The notes: generated from the letters alone by a model not told the origin. Counted from the stretch's first letter, positions 1 through 8,309 are shown. The stretch is 64,000 nt of DNA from Nonomuraea thailandensis (GCF_024172165.1 NZ_JAMZEB010000002.1:9150501-9214500), one strand, 5' to 3'. Made by a program: numbers and translations.

Positions 1-288
1 CTGGTGCCACTTGCCGCCGGAGTAGTACTTGAACCAGACGTAGCCGTACTTCGACGACGACTCCTTGCCGTACCAGTGGGTGTAGACCTTCTTGCCCGAC
101 TTGTAGGTCTTGCCGTAGGTGTAGGCCTTCTTGTTGCTGGAGTAGTACTTGCCCCAGCTCCCCATCGAAGCGGTCGCCTGCGTCGCGCTGACGGGCGAGG
201 CGGTGGCCGCCTGCGCGGCGGGGGCGACGGCGAGGCCGGCGAACGCCATCGAGCCGGCGAGAGCGGTGGCTGCAAGGACCTTGCGCAT
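1..288 (-). CDS. Secreted Tyr/Lys-rich small protein, 3' end outside window
   Basis: The visible part is 96 residues. It starts with ATG after a strong GGAGG ribosome site (296-300). An N-terminal signal peptide (MRKVLAAT, then an Ala/Gly/Leu core) ends near AQA. The mature part is dominated by Tyr, Lys, Ser and Gly in short patterns such as GKYYSSNKKAY, TYGKTYKSGKK and FKYYSGGKWH. No known family is recognised. The composition suggests an exported basic aromatic peptide that could bind the wall or DNA, or be an extracellular matrix component; that is inference. The stop codon lies beyond position 1. Confidence 0.75.
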   Translation of the reverse strand, partial: MRKVLAATALAGSMAFAGLAVAPAAQAATASPVSATQATASMGSWGKYYSSNKKAYTYGKTYKSGKKVYTHWYGKESSSKYGYVWFKYYSGGKWHQ

Positions 289-389
289 GTGGTTTCCTCC
301 GTGAGTCGTGGTCCGACACAGCTCACGTTAAGAAGCCGGGCATATCCGCACTGCGCAGGAATTCACACAGTGCACTACTGCACAGAGCC

Positions 390-827
390 CTAGGTGCTCT
401 TCGGCTTGTTGTCCCCGAAGATGGTGCTCACCAGCAGGATCACGCCCCACGGGCCCATCACCCACAACGGCCACGGGTAGATGAAGCCACCGGCCGTGAT
501 GCTCACGATCAGCCAGATCACCCAGTTGATGCCGCTGGCCGCCGCCCAGGCGCTCCAGGCGGCCTTCATGCCGCTGTGCATGCCCTGCTGCCGCGCCGGC
601 TTGGCCGCCGGGGAGGCCTTGACCGGCAGGTGGCGCAGGTCCACGTCGGGCAGGTCGGAGGTCAGCTTGGCCAGCTCGCCGTAGGTCTTGCTCTTGTAGA
701 GGCTCTCGAGCCGCTCGTTGAACTCGTCCATCGTGATGCGGCCCTGCGCCGTGTGCTCGCGGAGGATGGCGGCCACCCTGTCTCGGTCGGCGTCGGAGGC
801 ACGCATCTCGGGGCTGTTCTTCGCCAT
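390..827 (-). CDS. DUF1707 domain / small two-helix membrane protein
   Basis: 145 aa. The N-terminal ~55 residues match the DUF1707 (SHOCT-like) pattern, with MRASDADRDRV, a HTAQGRITMDEFNERL stretch and a YGELAKLTSDLP end. This domain is common in actinobacterial membrane proteins and is of unknown function. Two hydrophobic segments follow (about residues 88-107 and 112-132), so the C-terminus sits in the membrane. The start has GGGAG 8 nt upstream. It is 14 nt downstream of map and may be read through from it. The specific role is unknown. Confidence 0.8.
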   Translation of the reverse strand: MAKNSPEMRASDADRDRVAAILREHTAQGRITMDEFNERLESLYKSKTYGELAKLTSDLPDVDLRHLPVKASPAAKPARQQGMHSGMKAAWSAWAAASGINWVIWLIVSITAGGFIYPWPLWVMGPWGVILLVSTIFGDNKPKST

Positions 828-841
828 CCCACCACTCCCGG

Positions 842-1651
842 CTAGAGCTGAAGTTGAGCCAAGCGCGATTCGCCCCCATCTAGGGCGGTAAGCACCCAGG
901 GACCATTATGTGTCACAGCGACGCTGTGTTCGAAGTGTGCGGAGTGCTTGCCGTCGATCGTCACCACGGTCCAGTCGTCGGCCAGCACGCGGGTGCGCTC
1001 GGTGCCCAGGTTGACCATGGGCTCGATGGCCAGGCACATGCCCTCTTCGAGCATCGGGCCGCGGCCGGGCTTGCCGTGGTTGGCGATCCACGGGTCCATG
1101 TGCATCTCGGTGCCGATGCCGTGGCCGCCGTACTCGGGAGGGATGCCGAAGCGGCCCTGGGACTTCACGTAACGCTCGACCTCGTACCCGATGTCGGACA
1201 GGTGCCGGCCCGGCTTCAGCGCGGCGATGCCGCGCCACATGGCCTCCTCCGTGACCCGCATCAGCTCGGTCAGCTTCTGGTCCACCTCGCCGACCGGGAC
1301 CGTGACGGCGGAGTCGCCGTGCCAGCCCTCCAGGATCGCGCCGCAGTCGATCGAGATGATGTCGCCCTCCTGCAGCTTGCGGGCGTTCGTCGGGATGCCG
1401 TGGACCACCTCGTCGTTCACCGACGCGCAGATCGTGGCAGGAAAGCCCTGGTAGCCCTTGAACGACGGGATCGCACCCTCGCCCCTGATCGCCTTCTCGG
1501 CGATGACGTCGAGGTCGAGCGGCGTCATGCCGGGCTCGACCGAGCGCTTGAGCAGGTCGAGCGTGCGCCCGACCACCAGGCCCGCGGCCCGCATCTTCTC
1601 GAGCTGCTCCGGCGACTTGATCTGGATGCCGTGTCTGTTGCGTTTGAACAT
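842..1651 (-). CDS. map: Type I methionyl aminopeptidase
   Basis: 269 aa. It removes the initiator Met from nascent proteins in the cytoplasm. The pita-bread fold residues are visible: IDCGAILEGWHGDSA carries two metal-binding Asp, GGHGIGTEMH the metal-binding His, and CLAIEPMVN the Glu. The N-terminus MFKRNRHGIQIKSPEQL is typical of actinobacterial MetAP I without the SH3-binding extension. It follows adk after 111 nt holding a strong hairpin (1714-1741), so expression may be partly separate from the spc operon. Confidence 0.97.
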   Translation of the reverse strand: MFKRNRHGIQIKSPEQLEKMRAAGLVVGRTLDLLKRSVEPGMTPLDLDVIAEKAIRGEGAIPSFKGYQGFPATICASVNDEVVHGIPTNARKLQEGDIISIDCGAILEGWHGDSAVTVPVGEVDQKLTELMRVTEEAMWRGIAALKPGRHLSDIGYEVERYVKSQGRFGIPPEYGGHGIGTEMHMDPWIANHGKPGRGPMLEEGMCLAIEPMVNLGTERTRVLADDWTVVTIDGKHSAHFEHSVAVTHNGPWVLTALDGGESRLAQLQL

Positions 1652-1713
1652 CTTCTGCCCCCCTGGGTCTCAACGGGCCACAGTGGGGGCCCAATTCCCC
1701 CCACAATAGCCGC

Positions 1714-1741
1714 GAGGTGGCACGGAAACCCGTGCCACCTC
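1714..1741 (-). terminator. 12-bp hairpin between adk and map
   Basis: GAGGTGGCACGG (1714-1725) pairs perfectly with CCGTGCCACCTC (730-741 of the same kilobase) around a 4-nt loop. No U-tract follows. In high-GC actinobacteria such a stem can terminate or attenuate transcription, so it may reduce read-through from adk into map. Confidence 0.6.
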
Positions 1742-1762
1742 CGCAAATCGGACGTAACTGGA

Positions 1763-2413
1763 CTAGCCCAGGAACGGCCGGATCGCGTCCATGGCCCGCT
1801 GAGTGACCTCCTCGACCGGCCCTGTCGCGTCGACGCCGACCAGGATGCCCTCGTCGGCGTAGTAGGAGACCAGCGGCGCCGTCTGCTCCTGGTAGACCTC
1901 CAGGCGGTGCCTGACGGTCTCCTCCTTGTCGTCGTCACGCTGGAAGAGCGCGCCCCCGCACGCGTCGCACTTGTCGTCCTTCTTGTCGTCGAACTCGACG
2001 TGCCAGATGCGGCCGCACTGGCTGCAGGTGCGCCGGCCGGCGAGCCGCCTGACCACCTCGTCGTCGTCGACCACAAGCTCGAGTACGAGATCGAGCGCCT
2101 GGCCCCAGTCCTTGAGCATGTCGCGCAGGATCTCCGCCTGCGCGACGTTCCTCGGGAAGCCGTCGAGCAGGAACCCGTCCTGCGCGTCGTCCTCGGACAG
2201 ACGGTCACGGACCATGGCGATGGTGACCTCGTCGGGCACCAGGTCACCACGGTCCATGTACGTCTTGGCCAGCTTGCCAAGGTCCGTGCCGCCCGAGACG
2301 TTGGCACGGAAGATGTCACCTGTCGAGATTTTCGGGATGGACAGGTTCGATGCGATGTACTGGGCCTGTGTCCCCTTACCCGCTCCAGGGGGCCCAACCA
2401 GAACGAGACGCAC
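1763..2413 (-). CDS. adk: Adenylate kinase (zinc-lid type)
   Basis: 216 aa. It catalyses ATP + AMP = 2 ADP. The P-loop GPPGAGKGTQA is at residues 7-17 and the AMP-binding DGFPRN motif is present. The lid carries Cys residues (CSQCGRIW ... CDACGG), so it is the long, zinc-binding lid form. The GTG start overlaps the secY TAG stop by one base (TAGTG), which implies translational coupling to SecY. Confidence 0.97.
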   Translation of the reverse strand: MRLVLVGPPGAGKGTQAQYIASNLSIPKISTGDIFRANVSGGTDLGKLAKTYMDRGDLVPDEVTIAMVRDRLSEDDAQDGFLLDGFPRNVAQAEILRDMLKDWGQALDLVLELVVDDDEVVRRLAGRRTCSQCGRIWHVEFDDKKDDKCDACGGALFQRDDDKEETVRHRLEVYQEQTAPLVSYYADEGILVGVDATGPVEEVTQRAMDAIRPFLG

Positions 2414-3717
2414 TACCGCAGGAAACCTTCGTAGTTACGCTGCTGCAGCTGGCTCTCGATCTGCTTCACCGTGTCCAGGCCGACGCCTACCATGATCAGA
2501 ATGCTCGTCCCTCCGAACGGGAAGTTCTGGCTCGCACCGGCCACCGCCAGCGCGACGATCGGGACCATGGAGATCAGACCCAGATAGAGCGCGCCGGGCG
2601 CGGTCAGACGGGTGAGCACGAAGTTCAGGTATTCAGCCGTCGGACGGCCGGGGCGGATGCCCGGAATGAACCCACCGTACTTCTTCATGTTGTCGGCGAC
2701 TTCAGTGGGGTTGAACGTAATCGACACGTAGAAGTAGGTGAAGAAGATGATCAGCAGGAAGAACGTGGCCATGTAGATCGGGGTGTCGCCCGTGGCCAGG
2801 TTCTGCGAGATCCAGGTGATCACCACGTTGTCGCTGGTCTGGAAGAGCGACGTGACGAGCTGCGGCAGGTAGAGCAGGGACGACGCGAAGATCACCGGGA
2901 TGATGCCGGCCTGGTTGACCTTCAGCGGGATGTACGTCGACGTGCCGCCGTACATCCTGCGCCCCACCATGCGCTTGGCGTACTGGACCGGGATGCGGCG
3001 CTGCGCCTGCTCGACGAAGACCACCGCGGCGATCATGAAGATGCCGACCACCATGACGACGGCGAAGGTGAACTTGTTCGCCTGGAAGATGTTGGCCAGC
3101 TCGGACGGGAACACCGCGACGACCTGCGTGAAGATCAGGATGGACATGCCGTTGCCGACACCGCGGTCGGTGATGAGCTCACCGAGCCACATGATCACGG
3201 ACGTACCGGCGGTCATGATGACCACCATCGTCACGATCTGGAAGATGTTGTCGGGGTCGAGCAGAACGTCCTGCTGGCAGTTCGGGAAGAGCTGGCCGGT
3301 GCGGGCCAGCGCGATGAAGGCGGTGGACTGCAGAACCGCGAGCCCGATGGTCAGATAACGCGTATACTGCGTGATCTTGGTCTGGCCGGATTGGCCTTCC
3401 TTCTTCAGCGCTTCGAGTCGCGGAATGACCACGACGAGCAGCTGAAGAATGATGCTCGCGGTGATGTACGGCATGATGCCCAGCGCGAACACGGAAAGCT
3501 TCAGCAGCGCACCGCCGCTGAAGAGCTGGACCATCCCGTAGATGTTGCCGGTGTCGCCACTCCGAGCCTGGTCGAAACAGGCGGCGAGGTTCTGTACGTG
3601 GACTCCCGGGGTCGGAAGAACCGAGCCGAGACGGAAAAGCGCGATGATGCCCAGGGTGAAGAGCAACTTCTTGCGCAGGTCCGGTGTCCGGAACGCCCGG
3701 GTAAACGCGGTCAGCAC
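2413..3717 (-). CDS. secY: Preprotein translocase channel SecY
   Basis: 434 aa with about ten transmembrane segments. It is the protein-conducting channel and partners SecE (encoded at 38637-38891). The N-terminal FRTPDLRKKLLFTL and TPGVHV motifs are family signatures, as is the cytosolic loop GQSGQTKITQYTRYLT. The GTG start follows a strong GCAGGAGGGACC site. It is last but two in the spc operon. The 170-nt gap to rplO contains a hairpin and, on the minus strand, a perfect TTGACA (3793-3788) without a convincing -10. Confidence 0.97.
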   Translation of the reverse strand: MLTAFTRAFRTPDLRKKLLFTLGIIALFRLGSVLPTPGVHVQNLAACFDQARSGDTGNIYGMVQLFSGGALLKLSVFALGIMPYITASIILQLLVVVIPRLEALKKEGQSGQTKITQYTRYLTIGLAVLQSTAFIALARTGQLFPNCQQDVLLDPDNIFQIVTMVVIMTAGTSVIMWLGELITDRGVGNGMSILIFTQVVAVFPSELANIFQANKFTFAVVMVVGIFMIAAVVFVEQAQRRIPVQYAKRMVGRRMYGGTSTYIPLKVNQAGIIPVIFASSLLYLPQLVTSLFQTSDNVVITWISQNLATGDTPIYMATFFLLIIFFTYFYVSITFNPTEVADNMKKYGGFIPGIRPGRPTAEYLNFVLTRLTAPGALYLGLISMVPIVALAVAGASQNFPFGGTSILIMVGVGLDTVKQIESQLQQRNYEGFLR

Positions 3718-3840
3718 GGTCCCTCCTGCGCGCCTTTACGGCGGTGTGAGTAAGCGATGGTGCGGGGATCTGCCATCTGAAGTCTCATGTCAAACGAGCC
3801 GGACAGAAGCCTGCCGTCTCGCGAACTCTAACGCACTACG

Positions 3841-3873
3841 GGCGTGGGGGCCCATTGTCAAAGCCCCCACGCC
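3841..3873 (-). terminator. 11-bp hairpin after rplO
   Basis: GGCGTGGGGGC (3841-3851) pairs perfectly with GCCCCCACGCC (3863-3873) around an 11-nt loop, 14 nt past the rplO stop. It probably terminates or attenuates the ribosomal part of the spc operon ahead of secY. Confidence 0.65.
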
Positions 3874-3887
3874 TCGTCATAGCGTTA

Positions 3888-4343
3888 CTACAGCTCGGTA
3901 ACGGAACCACCGGCGGCGGCGATCTTCTCCTTCGCGGAGGACGAGAAGGCGTGAGCCGTCACGTTCACCGCGACCGAGATCTCCCCGGTGCCGAGCACCT
4001 TCACGAGCTGGTTCTTGCGGACAGCACCCTTGGCGACCAGACCCTCGACGGTGACCTCGCCACCCTCGGGGAACAGCTCGCCGATCCTGTCGAGGTTGAC
4101 GACCTGGTAGGTCGTCTTGAACAGGGCGTTGGAGAAGCCCTTGAGCTTCGGCAGACGCCTCTGCAGCGGCACCTGGCCACCCTCGAAGCCGAGGGGAACC
4201 GTCGTACGGGCGTGCGAGCCCTTGGTGCCGCGACCGGCCGTCTTGCCCTTCGACGCCTCGCCGCGACCCTTGCGGATCTTCGACTTGTTGGCGCCGGGGG
4301 CGGGACGCAGGTCGTGAATCTTGAGCGGAGCCTTGTCAGTCAT
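3888..4343 (-). CDS. rplO: 50S ribosomal protein L15
   Basis: 151 aa, a normal length for L15. The Gly/Lys/Arg-rich N-terminal tail (GANKSKIRKGRGEASKGK) that runs into 23S rRNA is present, as is the globular end GEVTVEGLVAKGAV. It starts 2 nt after the rpmD stop in the spc operon. Confidence 0.97.
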   Translation of the reverse strand: MTDKAPLKIHDLRPAPGANKSKIRKGRGEASKGKTAGRGTKGSHARTTVPLGFEGGQVPLQRRLPKLKGFSNALFKTTYQVVNLDRIGELFPEGGEVTVEGLVAKGAVRKNQLVKVLGTGEISVAVNVTAHAFSSSAKEKIAAAGGSVTEL

Positions 4344-4345
4344 GA

Positions 4346-4528
4346 CTAGTCGACCTCTTCCACCTCGACGAGGTGCGTCACCACGGAGACCATCCCGCGA
4401 ATCTCGGGCCGGTCCTCCTTGACGACGACGTCGCCGATTCGCTTCAGGCCAAGCGAACGCAGCGAGTCACGCTGGTTCTGCTTGCCACCGATCTTCGAGC
4501 GAACCTGAGTGATCTTCAGGCGTGCCAT
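4346..4528 (-). CDS. rpmD: 50S ribosomal protein L30
   Basis: 60 aa, typical for bacterial L30. MARLKITQVRSKIGGKQNQRDSL is recognisable by its ITQVRS and QRDSLRSLGL motifs. It lies 2 nt from rpsE and 2 nt from rplO in the spc operon. Confidence 0.96.
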   Translation of the reverse strand: MARLKITQVRSKIGGKQNQRDSLRSLGLKRIGDVVVKEDRPEIRGMVSVVTHLVEVEEVD

Positions 4529-4530
4529 GA

Positions 4531-5160
4531 CTAGCTCACCGCCTTCGCGGCCGCCGCCTCCGCCAGGCCCTCACGCTGAGCCTTGAGCATGGCCGGCGGG
4601 GCCACGTCCTCGATCGGCAGGCCACGGCGGGCGGCGATCTCCTCGGGGCGCGAGAGGCCCTTCAGAGCCGCCACGGTGGCGTGCACGATGTTGATCGGGT
4701 TGTCGGAGCCGAGCGACTTGGACAGCACGTCGTGGATGCCCGCGCACTCCAGCACCGCGCGCACCGGGCCACCGGCGATGACGCCGGTACCGGCCGAGGC
4801 CGGACGCAGGAAGACGACGCCGGCCGCCTCCTCGCCCTGCACGGTGTGCGGGATGGTGCCCTGGATCCTCGGCACCTTGAAGAAGTGCTTCTTCGCCTCT
4901 TCGACACCCTTGGCGATGGCCGCGGGGACTTCCTTGGCCTTGCCATAGCCGACGCCGACCAGGCCGTTGCCGTCACCGACGATGACGAGGGCGGTGAAGC
5001 TGAAGCGACGACCACCCTTCACGACCTTGGCCACTCGGTTGATCTTCACTACGCGCTCGATGTACGAGACGCCCTTGTCGGCGGCGCCACCGCGGCGATC
5101 GTCACGACGGTCCCGCCGCTCGCCACCGGTGCCGCCACCGCGACGCGGAGCTGCAGCCAT
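4531..5160 (-). CDS. rpsE: 30S ribosomal protein S5
   Basis: 209 aa. A basic disordered N-terminal extension (about 28 residues, rich in RRGGG, ERRDRRDDRRGG) precedes the double-stranded-RNA-binding-like domain with the loop KVVKGGRRFSF, the region linked to spectinomycin sensitivity in other bacteria. The C-terminal fold GPVRAVLECAGIHDVLSKSLGS is standard. The extension is common in actinobacteria. Confidence 0.97.
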   Translation of the reverse strand: MAAAPRRGGGTGGERRDRRDDRRGGAADKGVSYIERVVKINRVAKVVKGGRRFSFTALVIVGDGNGLVGVGYGKAKEVPAAIAKGVEEAKKHFFKVPRIQGTIPHTVQGEEAAGVVFLRPASAGTGVIAGGPVRAVLECAGIHDVLSKSLGSDNPINIVHATVAALKGLSRPEEIAARRGLPIEDVAPPAMLKAQREGLAEAAAAKAVS

Positions 5161-5185
5161 CAGTGGTTCCTCTTCTCAGTAGCCA

Positions 5186-5569
5186 TCAGAACTCGAGCCC
5201 GCCTTCGCGGGCGCTGTCCGCCAGAGCCGCGATGCGGCCGGCGTAGCGGTTGCCACCGCGGTCGAAGACGACCTTGGTGATACCGGCTTCCTTGGCCCGC
5301 TGAGCGAGGAGCTCGCCGACCTTCTTCGCCTTCTCCGTCTTGTCCGCCTCCAGCGAGCGCAGCGAGGCGTCCATGGTGGAGGCGCTCACCAGCGTGTGGC
5401 CGACGGAGTCGTCCACGATCTGGACGAACATGTGACGGGTCGAGCGGTTGACGACCAGGCGCGGACGCTCGGCCGTACCCACGACGAACTTGCGGACGCG
5501 GCGGTGACGGCGGGCCCGCGAGACGGTGCGGGCAGCCGTGTGCTTGCTGAACGCAACCTTCGGAGCCAT
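5186..5569 (-). CDS. rplR: 50S ribosomal protein L18
   Basis: 127 aa. It binds 5S rRNA with L5 and L25. The conserved core is RHRRVRKFVVGTAERPRLVV and the C-terminal DRGGNRYAGRIAALADSAREGGLEF. It starts 2 nt after the rplF stop. Confidence 0.97.
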   Translation of the reverse strand: MAPKVAFSKHTAARTVSRARRHRRVRKFVVGTAERPRLVVNRSTRHMFVQIVDDSVGHTLVSASTMDASLRSLEADKTEKAKKVGELLAQRAKEAGITKVVFDRGGNRYAGRIAALADSAREGGLEF

Positions 5570-5571
5570 GC

Positions 5572-6114
5572 CTACTTACCAGCCTTTCCGACCTTGCGGC
5601 GGATCTGTTCGCCCTGGTAGCGCACGCCCTTGCCCTTGTACGGGTCAGGCTTGCGCAACTTGCGGATGTTGGCCGCGACCTCGCCGACCTTCTGCTTGTC
5701 GATGCCGTCCACGTGGAACAGGGTCGGCTTCTCGACGCGGAAGCTGACGCCCTCGGGGGCGTCGACGATGACCGGGTGACTGAAGCCCAGAGAGAACTCC
5801 AGCTGCGTCGGGCCCTTGGCCTGGACGCGGTAACCGACGCCGACGATCTCAAGGCTCTTGGAGTAGCCCTGAGTGACGCCCTGCACCATGTTGGCGATCA
5901 GCGTCCTGGACAGGCCGTGCAGCGCACGGACCTTGTTCTCGTCGTTCGGCCGGGTGACGGCGATGGCGCCGTCGTCGTCCCGAGCCACCTTGATGGGCTC
6001 GGCGACCGAGTGAGTGAGCGTGCCCTTCGGGCCCTTGACTTGGACATCCTGGCCGTCGATCGTGATGTCTACGCCGCTCGGCACAGGGATGGGCAGCCGT
6101 CCGATTCTCGACAT
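5572..6114 (-). CDS. rplF: 50S ribosomal protein L6
   Basis: 180 aa from the ATG at 6114 (MSRIGRLPIPVPSG), chosen because GGGGAGGAA lies just upstream and this is the conserved L6 N-terminus. A longer in-frame reading to 6168 would run into rpsH. The C-terminal signature RKPDPYKGKGVRY is present. It forms part of the base of the L7/L12 stalk. Confidence 0.97.
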   Translation of the reverse strand: MSRIGRLPIPVPSGVDITIDGQDVQVKGPKGTLTHSVAEPIKVARDDDGAIAVTRPNDENKVRALHGLSRTLIANMVQGVTQGYSKSLEIVGVGYRVQAKGPTQLEFSLGFSHPVIVDAPEGVSFRVEKPTLFHVDGIDKQKVGEVAANIRKLRKPDPYKGKGVRYQGEQIRRKVGKAGK

Positions 6115-6130
6115 GCTGTGTTCCTCCCCT

Positions 6131-6529
6131 CTACCAGACGTAGGCGAGGACTTCCCCGCCCACACCACGCTTGCCGGCCTGCTTGTCGGTCATGAGGCCG
6201 TGGGACGTCGAGATGATCGCGACGCCCAGTCCGCCCAGGACTCGAGGCAGGTTGTCCTTCTTCGCATAAACCCGCAGACCGGGCTTGGAAACCCGGCGCA
6301 GGCCCGCGAGCGACCGCTCACGGGTGGGCCCGAACTTGAGCTCCACCACGAGGTTCTTTCCGACCTTGGCGTCTTCGACGGTCCAGGCCTGGATGTAGCC
6401 CTCCTGCTGGAGGATCTCGGCGATGTGCGCCTTGATCTTCGAGTACGGCATCGACACGCTGTCGTGGTACGCCGAATTCGCGTTGCGCAGACGCGTGAGC
6501 ATGTCTGCGATCGGGTCGGTCATCGTCAT
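6131..6529 (-). CDS. rpsH: 30S ribosomal protein S8
   Basis: 132 aa starting MTMTDPIADMLTRLRNAN, the usual actinobacterial N-terminus. The C-terminal motif GGLGVAIISTSHGLMTDKQA is intact. S8 nucleates the 16S central domain, and in Escherichia coli it also represses the spc operon. The 146-nt gap before it contains hairpins (6604-6671). Confidence 0.97.
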   Translation of the reverse strand: MTMTDPIADMLTRLRNANSAYHDSVSMPYSKIKAHIAEILQQEGYIQAWTVEDAKVGKNLVVELKFGPTRERSLAGLRRVSKPGLRVYAKKDNLPRVLGGLGVAIISTSHGLMTDKQAGKRGVGGEVLAYVW

Positions 6530-6603
6530 GGCCAGTGGCCTTCCTCGCCGCGGTTTCCAGTCGGTGAAGCTGAGCTCTACCGGTGGACCTTCGGCGCGGT
6601 CAC

Positions 6604-6671
6604 GGACGCGGATGCGTCCTGTTTCCTACTACATATATGGGCCTGGGGGACGACACCGGGCCGCCCCCAGG
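6604..6671 (-). promoter_or_regulatory. Hairpin-bearing rpsZ-rpsH intercistronic region
   Basis: Two perfect stems lie in the gap. GGACGC (6604-6609) pairs with GCGTCC (6614-6619) over a GGAT loop, and CCTGGGGG (6642-6649) pairs with CCCCCAGG (6664-6671). An AT-rich patch (CATATATGG) lies between them. This is the only sizeable gap inside the spc ribosomal block. It may be an RNA processing or S8-related control site; the function is inference. Confidence 0.4.
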
Positions 6672-6675
6672 TTAC

Positions 6676-6861
6676 CTACCAGCTCGACTTGGTGATGCCG
6701 GGCAGCTCGCCCCGGTGCGCCATCTCGCGGAAGCACACACGGCACAGGCCGAACTTCCTGTAGACGGCGCGCGGACGACCGCAGCGCGAGCACCGCGTGT
6801 AGGCCCGGACCTCGAACTTCTGCTTGCGCCCCGCCTTGGCGATCAGCGACTTCTTCGCCAT
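6676..6861 (-). CDS. rpsZ: 30S ribosomal protein S14, zinc-binding type Z
   Basis: 61 aa, the short C+ form. Four zinc ligands are visible at C24, C27, C40 and C43 (CSRCGRP ... GLCRVC). Actinobacteria often carry a second zinc-free S14 elsewhere for zinc limitation. It lies 4 nt downstream of rplE in the spc operon. Confidence 0.97.
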   Translation of the reverse strand: MAKKSLIAKAGRKQKFEVRAYTRCSRCGRPRAVYRKFGLCRVCFREMAHRGELPGITKSSW

Positions 6862-6865
6862 TGGA

Positions 6866-7441
6866 TCAGGCCTCCTTGAACGGGAAGCCGAGGAGCTTCA
6901 GCAGCGCCCGGCCCTGGTCGTCGTTCTTCGCGGTGGTCACGATCGTGATGTCCATGCCCCGCGGCCGGTCGACCTTGTCCTGGTCGACCTCGTGGAACAT
7001 GACCTGCTCGGTCAGACCGAAGGTGTAGTTCCCGTTGCCGTCGAACTGCTTGGGCGACAGACCCCGGAAGTCCCTGATACGGGGCAGGGCCAGCGCCAGC
7101 AGGCGGTCGAGGAACTCCCACATGCGGTCGCCGCGCAGCGTGACGTGCGCGCCGATCGGCATGCCCTCGCGCAGCTTGAACTGCGCGATGGACTTGCGCG
7201 CCCGGACGACGGCCGGCTTCTGGCCGGTGATCACGGTGAGGTCGCGGACGGCACCCTCGATGAGCTTGGAGTCACGAGCCGCCTCGCCCACGCCCATGTT
7301 GACCTTGATCTTGGTCAGGGCGGGGATCTGCATGACGTTCTCGATGCCGAACTGCTCGCGAAGCTGCGCCGCGATCTCCTCGCGGTACTTCGTCTTGAGT
7401 CGCGGCGTCGGGCGCTCGGTCTCAGTGGTCGTGGCAGTCAT
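6866..7441 (-). CDS. rplE: 50S ribosomal protein L5
   Basis: 191 aa. It binds 5S rRNA and contacts the P-site tRNA. Signatures are IPALTKIKVNMGVGEA and LRGDRMWEFLDRLLALALPRIRDFRG. Its ATG overlaps the rplX TGA by one base. Confidence 0.97.
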   Translation of the reverse strand: MTATTTETERPTPRLKTKYREEIAAQLREQFGIENVMQIPALTKIKVNMGVGEAARDSKLIEGAVRDLTVITGQKPAVVRARKSIAQFKLREGMPIGAHVTLRGDRMWEFLDRLLALALPRIRDFRGLSPKQFDGNGNYTFGLTEQVMFHEVDQDKVDRPRGMDITIVTTAKNDDQGRALLKLLGFPFKEA

Positions 7442-7746
7442 CAGCTGTCCTCACCCGTCTCGTCGGCCTTCTTCTCGTCGGCCTTCTTCTCGGCGGGCTT
7501 GTCGTCCTTGAGCTTCTTCACGTTCGAGACGTGGATGGGCCCCTCCATGGTCTGCACGCCGCCGGTCTTGGCGCCGCGCGGGCCCTGGTGGGTCTCCTTG
7601 GCGTGCTTCTTGATCATGTTGATGCCCTCGACCACCACGCGGTCCTCGCGCGGCAGCGTGGCGATCACGCGACCCTTGGCACCCTTGTCCTTGCCGGCGA
7701 TGACCTGGACCAGGTCACCCTTCTTCACATGCAACGACTTCGGCAT
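7441..7746 (-). CDS. rplX: 50S ribosomal protein L24
   Basis: 101 aa with an N-terminal KOW motif (KKGDLVQVIAGKDKGAKGRV). The C-terminus carries a charged Lys/Glu/Asp tail with the repeated block EKKADE. The start abuts the rplN stop with no spacer. Confidence 0.97.
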   Translation of the reverse strand: MPKSLHVKKGDLVQVIAGKDKGAKGRVIATLPREDRVVVEGINMIKKHAKETHQGPRGAKTGGVQTMEGPIHVSNVKKLKDDKPAEKKADEKKADETGEDS

Positions 7747-8118
7747 CTACAACACCTCCGGGGCGAGCGAGATGATGCGCATGAACTTCTTGTCGCGCAG
7801 CTCGCGGCCGACCGGGCCGAAGATACGAGTGCCACGAGGGTCGCCGCTGTCCTTGATGATGACGGCGGCGTTCTCGTCGAAGCGGATGTAGGAGCCGTCG
7901 GGCCGGCGGCGCTCCTTGACCGTGCGGACGATGACGGCCTTGACCACATCGCCCTTCTTGACGCCCGTGCTGCCCGGCAGCGCGTCCTTGACAGTGGCGA
8001 CGATGACGTCGCCGATACCGGCGTAGCGTCGGCCCGAGCCACCGAGAACGCGGATGCAAAGGATCTCCTTCGCGCCCGTGTTGTCGGCGACCTTGAGCCG
8101 CGACTCCTGCTGGATCAC
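7747..8118 (-). CDS. rplN: 50S ribosomal protein L14
   Basis: 123 aa, standard length. It starts at GTG (8118) giving MIQQESRLKVADNTGAKEIL, with AGGAG upstream. The conserved KGDVVKAVIVRTVKE stretch is intact. It is the first gene of the spc operon, separated from rpsQ by 191 nt with three hairpins. Confidence 0.97.
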   Translation of the reverse strand: MIQQESRLKVADNTGAKEILCIRVLGGSGRRYAGIGDVIVATVKDALPGSTGVKKGDVVKAVIVRTVKERRRPDGSYIRFDENAAVIIKDSGDPRGTRIFGPVGRELRDKKFMRIISLAPEVL

Positions 8119-8195
8119 GTCTACTCCTGATAGTCGCGCCGGTTCTCATCTCTGAGCCTGGCGGAACCTGGCATTGTCTTGTTCCCACGGCCACA

Positions 8196-8284
8196 GCGCC
8201 CCTCAGGGCGCCGCACCGCAGGCGACGCGAGGCCGTTAGGCCCCGCGTCCTTGGACGCCGTCATGGGGGCTCTCAGAGCCCCCA
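8196..8284 (-). terminator. Three hairpins at the S10/spc operon joint
   Basis: Reading in the transcription direction there are three stems. TGGGGGCTC pairs with GAGCCCCCA (8264-8284, 3-nt loop). GACGCG pairs with CGCGTC enclosing GGCC-GTTA-GGCC (8224-8249). GCGCCC pairs with GGGCGC over a CTCA tetraloop (8196-8211). The first lies 26 nt past the rpsQ stop and is the likely terminator; the others may be leader structures of the rplN transcript. Confidence 0.6.
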
Positions 8285-8309
8285 CGAGGCGCGGTATATC
8301 CGAGAGGGC

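Noticed and set aside
908..3753. Long plus-strand frames opposite map, adk and secY
   Set aside because: Antisense shadows of well-supported genes; no ribosome sites or recognisable domains.
3788..3793. Perfect TTGACA upstream of secY as a promoter
   Set aside because: No acceptable -10 hexamer at 16-19 nt (GATCCC at 17). Not listed as a feature.
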